64,000 nucleotides of DNA from Rhizoclosmatium globosum (lineage: Eukaryota; Chytridiomycota; Chytridiomycetes; Chytridiales; Chytriomycetaceae), in NCBI GenBank assembly GCA_002104985.1, contig MCGO01000149.1:1-64000 (forward strand). The letters are read 5' to 3'. The position numbers and the translations under genes are program-made. Under the pieces are notes generated by a model. That model ran no database searches and had not been told where the DNA came from. It saw only the letters and a program-made list of their open reading frames with translations. How positions within the stretch are numbered: the stretch's first letter is position 1; each line of letters begins with the position of its first letter. Positions 55,814 through 64,000 of the stretch are shown here, one piece after another.

Positions 55814-57136
55814 ATGGCAACAGTCCCCAAGACCGATCTCACATCGATTTCATCAACGACGCTTGCTGAAAAAGAAGCTGAGCTGAAGAAAGCAACGTCG
55901 GGACGAGAGTCGGAGAAGCTGCTCACAACTGGAACTTTGATTGCCATCATTGGATCAATTGGATGCTCCGTGTCGCTGGTCATGGTACGCAACGATCCTG
56001 TTCTTGACTCAACAACAAATAGCAGATCGCTAATTGTATCCTGTGTACGAACTACAGGTCAACAAACTAGTGCTCAACAACGGCTTTGACTTCTCATCAT
56101 CGTTAACAGTATTTCACCAAGTAAGCCAACCAAATAATATTTGTATTGTATACTGTTGCTGAACGTATCTACAGCTGACGGGTTACCTCTACTCAAGCTC
56201 GTTGATCTATTTTAAAGTCATCCCACCTCTCCCCGAACCATTACCGGAGTATGCCTTCTCAAGGTATTACATTGCGGGACTCTATTCAGCTGGTATTGTC
56301 TTGATGAACCAGAGTTTATCAATGAACCCTGTGGCCTTTTACCAAGTATTAAAGGTAACAGTCCCCTTTCCTTTCCTCAGCTTCTTTGTTACTCAATCGT
56401 TCTGCAGATGGCATGTATCCCCGCAATTGCAATCCTTCAGTATTTCTTGTATGCCAAAAAGACTCCCCGAAAGACAGCCATCTCTCTTGGAGTTATTCTC
56501 TTGGGAGTCTTTTTCGCAACCTTCACTCCCGGCGGTAGCAGCGCTTCCTCCAAAGCTGCTAAAGCGTCGGAAACGACTGGACCAGACTGGTTCTCTGGCC
56601 TAATTACGCTTGTTGTCAGTGTTGGTGCAATCGTGACAACTGTCCTTGGACAAATGGAAATGAACGCATCCCCAGACTTGAAACGCCTCAACAGTCTTCA
56701 AAGTATGAATGCAATGTCCTTGATCAGTTTCTTTGTCTGTCTTGCTGCGGCTGTTGTAATTGACATGAAAGTGGGTCCTGAGGACTTTGCAAGGCTCGCA
56801 CTTTCTCTCATTGGATTGAACAATGTTGGCTTTGTCGAACAGCTAAAAGTTATTATTGATAAGTTTGGATACTTTTGGTATATTTTGACAAATGAGGCGC
56901 CGTTTGGTTGGATTCTGGCAAGTTGTGCACTTGCGATTGGAGTGAATGTGTTTGGAATGAGTTTAATCAAAGGAACAAGTGCCATGACATATCAAGTTGT
57001 GGGACACCTCAAGACTGTACTTACGCTTGCTATTGGTGCCATCATGTTCGGTCGTGGCGGATTGGAAGGATTTAAAGGTGTTGGGGTTGTTATTGCATTC
57101 ATTGGCATTGTCATGTACAGTCGAGACAAGATGTAG
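55814..57136 (+). CDS. SLC35/TPT-family nucleotide-sugar-type transporter, copy 1
   Basis: Four exons (55814-55984, 56058-56120, 56175-56354, 56408-57136) encode about 380 residues with about 10 hydrophobic segments. Markers: ‘VNKLVLNNGF’ in helix 1, ‘LTVFHQLTGYLYSS’, ‘SMNPVAFYQVLKMACIPAIAILQY’, and the TPT-type end ‘SAMTYQVVGHLKTVLTLAIGAIMFG’. This K-T motif is typical of SLC35 and triose-phosphate/nucleotide-sugar transporters of Golgi or ER membranes. The substrate cannot be told from sequence. First of three head-to-tail copies. Confidence 0.88.
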
Positions 57137-57542
57137 AATGGTAGTGGCGGTACTCAATTTCATTTCAAGCGGATAGAGGGAGTTGAAGTTAACTAGTTAT
57201 GTTTCGTTTCGTTCATTGTTTGGGAAGAAGTATTTTGTATTGTATTTGCAGTACAGCCTCATGTTTCATTTTACATTGTATTAGCACAGCTTTGCACAGA
57301 GGAAGTGGAAGGGGAGGGTTGGCGGGATTCTGGCCTGTCAAAGGACAGCTGCAAAGAATAATGCACCGCAAGAGCCGAAGTCACGGCGAACGTGTAAACA
57401 ATGAAAGTACTCCGGTGTTGCTTGAACTTCCAACTAGCAGTTTGTACTTCGTATTCATGCTTCCATCTGTGCTAATGCTGCCTCAACTTTAGCGGACCAA
57501 AGAAATCGCCTACAATCTGAGCAATGTCTCTCACAACAATAT
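57137..57542. other. intergenic between transporter copies 1 and 2
   Basis: About 400 bp. A frame of about 97 codons at 57199-57492 has poor composition and no family signal. The region presumably holds the terminator of copy 1 and the promoter of copy 2. Confidence 0.5.
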
Positions 57543-59111
57543 ATGCCAGTAGCTGGCTCTCTTGCCACACTGACCGTTCCAGACAATATTCCCCGAATTC
57601 AAGCCAACAAAGTAACCAAACATATCAAATCCTCAAGCTCTGGCGCTGAAGTCATATCCACTGTTCGCCATTCACGCTCTTCACTTGAAACGGAAATTGG
57701 TGATATAATCGGGGCTAAGAATCAATCTCATGTGTCACGTAACGATCCAATGGTTCGATTCTTGGTGAAAATGAAAGAACGATGGAATACCAAGCCTTCT
57801 ACCGTCGCGAGCTTTGTCCCTACTTCTTGCATAGATGTGGACGAGTTGGAAAGTTGCGAATCTCAGAAGCATATGCTCAATAAGGAAACGAATCTTGAAG
57901 TACAGAGTGAATCCGAGTCGCTGTTTTCTGGCGAAATATTGTTTGCAATATTAGGATCAATCTTGACATCGGTCGCTATTGTCATGGTTCGTTCCTTTTG
58001 GTTGAGTCGTTTCTTGGATGTTGACTCCAAAAACAGGTCAACAAACTCATTTTGAACAACGGGTTTCCGTTCGCGGCTACTTTGACAGCCCTTCACCAGG
58101 TTAAATATTTTGTTATTGGTTTTATGAACTGACGGCGTTCTTGACAGCTGACTGTATTTGTTGTCACGAAAGGGATGATAACATTTGGTTTTTTGGAACC
58201 TGTGCCGGACCCTTTGGCTGGATATGGCCGTATGCGCATTTTTGTAGCTTTTTTATACTCAATGAGCCTGGTTCTCATGAATCTTACCCTGTCAATGTGC
58301 TCTGTTGCGTATTATCAACTCCTTAAGGTATGCTTAAGAGTCCATACCGTAGGCTGATTTTCATCAGATGTCTTGTATTCCAACCATAGTCATACTTCAA
58401 TTCTTTCTCTTCCGTCAAGTCGTTGGTACGAGAATTATACTCTGTTTGGCAGTCATTTTGCTTGGTATCTTTGTTTCAACTGTCGTTCCAGTACTTGGTT
58501 CCCCGTCAGAGAAAAATAATGAGAGCGTGACGCCAACTGAGTCTACCAATTCTACTTTTGTCGCGGTAGTTATCAGTTTATTCGCTGTATTGACGACTGG
58601 GTTGAATCAAATCGCTATAAACCAAGTGCAAGACCTTAAACGTCTCTCAAGCTGGCAATTAATGAACATAATGTCGAAAATTAGCTTCTTTGTCTGCTTA
58701 GCCGCAGCAGTCTTTATCGATGTGGGTGTTTCCCTTGGCGACGGTACCAGACTCCTGCTTTCAATCGTGGAACTAGACTGGGCACTCTTCACTGCACAAT
58801 CAACTGCAATATGGATCAAAGTGATGGAATTTTCTAACACTTTGAGGGATATGAGTCGAATTCCTTTGGAGTGGATTTTATGTTCGTGTCTCCTGGCTGT
58901 TGTCGTGAATATGTTTGGAATGAGCTTGATAAAAGGGACCAGTCCTGTGACATTCCAAGTTGTTGGACATTTGAAGACGATATTAACGCTTGCAGTTGGA
59001 ACTATCTGTTTTGGAACCAATGGAGCACAGGGGTGGAGCTTTGTTGGAATAATGATAGCGCTTGTTGGCAGTGTTCTCTATGGAAAAGAGAAAGTTGGTA
59101 TTAATAAATGA
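57543..59111 (+). CDS. SLC35/TPT-family transporter, copy 2, with N-terminal extension
   Basis: Four exons (57543-57986, 58037-58099, 58148-58327, 58368-59111) encode about 475 residues. The membrane part matches copies 1 and 3 (‘VNKLILNNGFPFAATLTALHQ’, ‘KMSCIPTIVILQFFL’, ‘PVTFQVVGHLKTILTL’). Before it lies an extra hydrophilic Ser-rich cytoplasmic region of about 115 residues that the other two lack. Intron positions equal those of copy 1. Its last exon is the source of the 184-bp fragment found at 51003-51186. The more divergent sequence and the extension suggest a separate job or regulation. Confidence 0.85.
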
Positions 59112-59138
59112 GAAGAATATTAAAATTGTCGAGAGAAG

Positions 59139-60414
59139 ATGGCCAGATACAGCAATGAGACAGCCACAGCTTCAAATGGCCCGATCACCGAAGACGAGGC
59201 AGAAATGGGACTCTTGGGCACCGGCAAAGGCGCTGATCGCCCTGGCAAGGCCTCGGTGATCAACAAGGAGAGTGAAGAACTCTTCACTCCAGCCAAGATC
59301 TTTGCGATCGTCGGATCAATTGTTTCCTCTGTTTGCATCGTTATGGTTAGTTGGAACAAGGAGTTAGGCGGATCTAATTGAGGTACCACTCTAGGTTAAC
59401 AAACTGGTTCTAAATGGAGGCTTCCCTTTTGCCGCCTCACTTACAGCCGTCCATCAGGTATGTCCTACATTTTCTGTTGAAAATTAGATCTGAGAAGGTG
59501 CTTTGTAGGCTGTCTCATTTGTCTTTTCGTCAATGTTGATCTACTTCAAAGTCATCCCTCCAATTCCAGCCCCATTGCCGGAATACAAATACACTCGTCT
59601 TTGGGTTTCTGGTTTAACTGCTACTGGAATCGTGTTAATGAACGAGTCTCTTAATCTCAACTCGGTTGCCTTCTACCAAGTGTTGAAAATGTCATGTATT
59701 CCGGCCATTGCATTTTTGCAATACATTTTGTTCAAAAAGCGTGTTGGTGATAGAGTGCTGTACACTCTTGCTATCGTTTTGTTGGGGGTTGGAATTGCTT
59801 CTTTGGCGCCTTCAGGTTCCTCCAAGACATCACAGTCGAAATCAAAAGTCTCCGTAGATTCCTCGATTTATCAAACACTCATCGCGATTTTTGTATCTGT
59901 TGGAGCTGTCTTTATCACTTCCCTCTCGCAACTGGAGTTAAACCAATCCCCAGACTTCAAAAGGCTCAACTCTTTCCAATCCATGAATATCATGTCGTTT
60001 TATTCTTTCTTCCTCTGCATGTTTGCAGCTGTGATAGCGGACGTTAAGATCACCATCTCTGACATCTTGAAAGTTCCAATTTCGTTAATTGGTCTAGCAG
60101 ATATAACGTTTTTTGAGCAACTCGGCGTGATAAGCGATAAATTTGGGGTCATGTATGATATTATCATGACCAAGGCACCTCTTGGATGGATTTTGGTCTC
60201 CTCCCTTATGGCAGTTTCTGTGATCGTCTTTGCCTTCTCTTTGATTAAAGGAACAAGTGCCATTACATTCCAAGTTGTCGGTCACTTAAAGACTGTGTTG
60301 ACTCTTTTGATTGGTGCCGTTTTGTTTGGCTCGGCCGATCTGATGGGTTGGAAGGGTTTTGGGGTTGTAATTGCTTTTGTTGGAATTATTTTGTATAGCA
60401 AAGAAAAGATGTAA
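59139..60414 (+). CDS. SLC35/TPT-family transporter, copy 3
   Basis: Three exons (59139-59345, 59395-59457, 59509-60414) encode about 390 residues. It shares the core with copies 1 and 2 (‘VNKLVLNGGFPFAASLTAVHQ’, ‘MSCIPAIAFLQYILF’, ‘ITFQVVGHLKTVLTLLIGAVLFG’). The intron that copies 1 and 2 have before the C-I-P motif is absent. The start lies 27 bp after the stop of copy 2, so its promoter must sit inside copy 2. Golgi or ER location is inferred from family. Confidence 0.88.
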
Positions 60415-60487
60415 CAGCTTTCTGAATAAATCGCATATAATCTCAAATATTTTTTCTGAAAATCTTGCGGACAATACTCTGACCCCA

Positions 60488-62581
60488 ATGGAAGGAGAAG
60501 CACCAACAACACCAGGAGGCTTGGAAGCCAGTGCATCAGTTAGATTTTATGAATTGAGGTAGTGCTTATCGTTCGTTCTAATCAATTTCCAACTAGGCCA
60601 GTAAATCTCAAGGCAACTTGTTGAAATCGAAAGCCGGAACAGCCAAAACTTCGAGAGCGAATCTCAGTGAGTCAAAGCAAAGCTATGTTTTATCTCTAAA
60701 TCTTGTGTTCTAGTCGCTCCGGGATCACAAACCAACCTTTTGAGAACTGGAAGTCAAAAATCAGTTCGATCAAAAGCTCCTTCGAAACACGGCTCTCAAA
60801 ATAATCTATCAACTCCAAATAGCGGAGGAAATGGAGAGGTTGCGGCTGGCGATGGGGCTGTCGAACCAAAACCGGAAGGGGTGTCAACTGAAAACAAAGA
60901 ATCCGGAGAATCAACCATCAAAGACGAGAACCTAACAGAAGAACAAAAGGATCAACAAACAGACGAAAGACTGTCTCATTCGTTGGTGCAAATGAGCTCA
61001 CAGTTGTCTTTGAACGAAAATGAAAACAACGAGGAACAGGAAGACGCAATTGTTGGGGAAGAGATTCAAGTTATACCACAAGTAGCTCGTACACTTACAT
61101 CTCCTTTGATGACGGCTACGGAAGTTGCCGCCGATGGAGGCTTTACGTTCGTTAATGCGGAATATGATGGCTTTGATTTAGATGGAATCACACACGTTGA
61201 AGACGTGGTTAGCGTGATTCCCTTGGCGCTCAAAACTTACATGAGGTCTGGGAGTTATGAAGCAATGATGTTGGAAAACGTGGTTATCGATACTTCCTTA
61301 CCAGTCAAAGTAATCATCAGAACACCGATGATGCGACCAACTTCACCCACTATGGATGAAGACGAAGAGAAAAGAAAGAGGGAGGCGGAAGAAGGTGGTG
61401 CAAACGCCGATGCTTCGAAGAACTTGGACGAAGCTGCTGCTATTGCCATTGTAGAAGAGGGAATAGATCGTGAGGCCTTGATTGCGAGCATTAAAAACGA
61501 GTTGGACTTGAAAGAAAAGTACAAGATCAAGAATTCATTCTTGCAAAACAAGTTGGGCGAGTACTTCAAGCGAAAACGGGTAAGATTTACAATGATGCAA
61601 ATAAATCAACTAACATCGCTTATAATACTAGACTGATGATGCGCATGATGGAGAGAAATCCGTCGCTGATCAAGAACAGCGTTATTCGAATTGCATGACG
61701 GCTCTAACAACCCTTCGTACGGAATACGAGTCTCTCAATAGCAGCAATCAAAAAATAGTCAACGAATACAAAGTGAAGTTAGAAGAACATACGGCTGAAG
61801 CTTTTGAGAAATCAGAAGAATTCATTAAGTTCAAACGCACAATTGCATTGAGCGCGGAAAACTCGCGAACAGGCAAATGTATCCCACCAAAAACATTTGC
61901 TCAACTTGAAGCTACTGATCAAAGAAAAGAAATGGAAGTTGTGGCTGTGCGACTTGATCACATCAAGTTGAGGAACAAACTCAAACGTCATGAACAATTA
62001 TTACGACAAAAGGTAATATGCAAATATTTTTACAATTTTAACACTAGCAAACAGGAAGAACTTGCAGATGGTCTTCACCTCATTGACTTTGAACAGCTTA
62101 AAATTGAAAATCAAACATACAACGAAAAAATCGAAGAACGTAATGAGGAGTTACTGAAGTTGCGCAAAAAGATCACCAATATTGTGCAAGTTCTTACGCA
62201 TGTAAAAGAAAAACTCCAGTTTGTTCAAGCAGAGAATGGCAGTTTGAGAAAAGAGTTGAAGGGATTAGATAATGATGTGGCAATAAGGAGAGACTCATTG
62301 CCTGCTTCCAAACAATCGCGTGATGCCATTAAGAACTTGAACACTTCGCTCAGGCAAAAGAATGGATTGTTGGGAAATAAGCCGTTACTCAGAGACTATG
62401 AAGACAAAGTTGTGAGTTAACATTTCAAAGACTTTTGAGCCGCATTATGATTGACTGTTGTGTGTAGGACGAAACTGACGGACTTCAAGCTCGAATTGAT
62501 GAGCTTCGAACAACCCATGCTAACCTTTCCGCAGAAACCCTTTCAATTAAGCGACAAATTCAACGGAAACTTATTGTTTGA
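60488..62581 (+). CDS. CFAP184: CCDC96/CFAP184-like flagellar coiled-coil protein
   Basis: Six exons encode about 600 residues. A disordered acidic N-terminal third is followed by a long coiled coil. The C-terminal part carries the DUF4201 block shared by CCDC96 and CCDC113: ‘KEELADGLHLIDFEQLKIENQ’, then ‘YNEKIEERNEELLKLRKKIT’ and ‘VQVLTHVKEKLQFVQ’. Upstream ‘KRTIALSAENSRTGK’ and ‘VAVRLDHIKLRNKLKRHE’ favour CCDC96 over CCDC113. These proteins form a complex between nexin-dynein and radial-spoke structures on axonemal doublets. Its presence is good evidence that the organism makes a motile flagellum. Confidence 0.85.
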
Positions 62582-62668
62582 TTAAGTCTTGCATCTTCTC
62601 TTTCTCATCTAAATAAATTATTCTTTCCACAAGGGATTTACAAAATCCACTCTGAGACCCCTCCCATT

Positions 62669-63040
62669 ATGGTTTCCACACGAAGCAGCAACAAGCGAGC
62701 AGCTTCAGCTACAAGTACGAAAGAAGCAACGTCTCCAGTTAAGGCCAAAAAGACAAAGACTAGTCCTCTTCCCTTCAAGAAAAGTGACTTGGAAAAGAAA
62801 AAGAAGTCTTTGAACAAAGTTACTCCTCCTAAGCCAGCCCCAAACACGAACCGCGTGCCTCACCCTAAAAAGCTTGCTGATGCAAAAAGTAAATTGAAGG
62901 TTGTTACAACAAATATCAAGACTGGAGTAGTGGTGAAGGCGTCATCACCTGCTTCTCCCCAAAAAGCCGCCAGCTCGCCGTCAAAGTCGCCTGTGAGACT
63001 TGTTTCTCCAGTAAAGAGACCAAGATCTGCTGAGAAGTAA
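62669..63040 (+). CDS. small Lys/Pro/Ser-rich basic protein
   Basis: A single-exon frame of 123 residues, strongly basic and disordered, with repeated S-P and S-P-x-K motifs (‘SPVKAKKTKTSPLPFKK’, ‘SSPSKSPVRLVSPVKRP’). The composition resembles histone H1-type tails or small chromatin proteins, and the S-P-x-K motifs are typical cyclin-dependent kinase sites. No folded domain is seen. Nuclear location is likely; function unknown. Confidence 0.55.
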   Translation: MVSTRSSNKRAASATSTKEATSPVKAKKTKTSPLPFKKSDLEKKKKSLNKVTPPKPAPNTNRVPHPKKLADAKSKLKVVTTNIKTGVVVKASSPASPQKAASSPSKSPVRLVSPVKRPRSAEK

Positions 63041-63177
63041 TGCGTATATCTTTAAAATATGACGTATTCGTTCTTTCCTTATTCCCTGCTGCTCCGATAA
63101 TAAATATCCATTCTTTCAAAATATCCATTAGAAAGTGAATAAGTAAACATTCCTTAAATTTCCATAAGAAAGGAAAG

Positions 63178-64000
63178 ATGACTGCTGTGCCCCAGGACTC
63201 AAAACAACTGTCAAACCGTGCCCTAAAGCGTCTCAGGAACAAAAAATCCAAGGAAAATGCCCGACTAAAAGAATCATCCTCTCAATCCCACACGGATGGT
63301 AGTGATTTGAAGATTGGAATTGTAGGAGGTGGAATCGCTGGATTCGCACTCGCGCTAGCCCTCCAGCAGAAAGGAATCCATAGCACCGTTTTTGAGAAAG
63401 ATGGTGCTTTTGAAGAGAGAGCTCAGGGCTATGGTCTGACACTCCAGCAGGTAAGCTGAACAAGCAGCTTGGCTTTTACTAACCAAACATAGGCAGGTCG
63501 AGCAATGAAAATACTAGGATTAGAGGATATTATAATACGAAATGGGGTTGCCTCTTCATCGCACTTTATCTTTGACGAGAAGGTGATAAACCATGTCTGT
63601 CAACATTGAGATTGAAACAGAACTTCAGGGAAAACTTGTCCTTTTCTGGGGAAACCCATCCTCGGAGAGCGCTGAACATTGGAATCCGAATCGAAACTGC
63701 CATATCCCTCGTCAAACTTTGAGAAAAGCTCTTTTGGATGCCTTGGATAGGTTTTGACTTTAGAGTTGATGACACAGTATTTCTGACACTCCCTAGTTCA
63801 TTTGTAGAAGTTATCTGGGGATTCGAGCTCCAGTCAGTTACTCAGAATTCGAATGAAGTCATTGTAAAAGGAATATCGCGCGATGAGGAAGAGTATTGCT
63901 TTTCGTTCAACGCCCTTGTTGCTTGCGATGGTATTCGTTCGAGCGTTCGAAATATGGCGCTGGATATTTCTTCACTGAATCCACTGCATTTCTTACAAAC
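63178..64000 (+). CDS. FAD-dependent monooxygenase, 5' part
   Basis: The gene runs off the right edge. Exons 63178-63450, about 63494-63580, about 63627-63751 and about 63797 onward, phases correct. After a Lys-rich start comes the FAD-binding Rossmann motif ‘KIGIVGGGIAGFALALALQQKG’ with the Glu in ‘VFEKDGAFEERAQGYGLTL’. Later ‘HIPRQTLRKALLDAL’ and the D-G motif ‘ALVACDGIRSSVR’ are typical of PHBH-type aromatic or terpenoid hydroxylases. The substrate is unknown. Confidence 0.85.

Noticed and set aside
57199..57492. 97-codon frame between transporter copies 1 and 2
   Set aside because: Cys/Phe/Leu-rich with no family signal; looks like chance in an intergenic region.

Overview
This is nuclear DNA from a zoosporic, chytrid-like fungus. 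Genes are densely packed on both strands. Introns are numerous and short (about 45-65 bp, GT..AG, often with a CTGAC or CTAAC branch site). Fungal-type proteins (secreted modules resembling chitin-binding CBM19, an atypical Siw14-type phosphatase, RRP8) sit beside genes that go with a flagellated, crawling cell: a CCDC96/CFAP184-like axonemal coiled coil and a myosin regulatory light chain. No single feature fixes the species.

Region 1 (1-13.4 kb) holds the 3' end of PUS10, a secreted Cys-rich protein with interrupted frames, a membrane protein with a bacterial PstS-like phosphate-binding ectodomain, a myosin regulatory light chain divergent from a RAD50 with about 22 introns, and a DUF2045/KIAA0930 protein. 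Region 2 (13.4-31.5 kb) holds a Ser-rich protein, an F-box-like/ankyrin gene and a decayed relative of it, mitochondrial ribosomal protein bL35m, malonyl-CoA decarboxylase with both a mitochondrial-type N-terminus and a C-terminal SKL, an F-BAR/PH/C2/RasGAP protein, a bromodomain-like protein and a VIT/VWA-like/ZZ protein. Region 3 (31.5-45.3 kb) holds a PLP decarboxylase, a second F-box-like/ankyrin gene, a Ser-rich protein, mitochondrial GatA, a long coiled-coil protein, a HAD hydrolase of bacterial style and the rRNA methyltransferase RRP8.

Region 4 (45.7-54.7 kb) is the oddest part. Two tRNA-Arg(CCT) genes face outward at the ends of inverted arms of about 320 bp. Between them lie a GT8-GT34 fusion glycosyltransferase and a large inverted duplication of an unrecognised protein gene: a decayed left copy (48.15-50.87 kb, minus) and a mostly open right copy (51.33-54.53 kb, plus). 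The left copy carries a 308-bp MITE-like insertion with a 7-bp target duplication, and the right copy preserves the empty site. The spacer between the copies contains a 184-bp fragment, about 97% identical, of a transporter gene 7.5 kb away. Region 5 (54.8-64 kb) has a Siw14-type phosphatase that has lost its catalytic Cys, three tandem SLC35/TPT-type transporters, the CCDC96-like gene, a small Lys/Pro-rich protein and the start of an FAD monooxygenase.

Several genes are interrupted by single-base frame breaks. Every break I traced needs one base added, never one removed, and many fall in short homopolymers. I read most of them as under-called bases in the assembly rather than real mutations. 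Exon boundaries were placed by eye from splice sites, phase and remembered family patterns. No alignment or database search was run.
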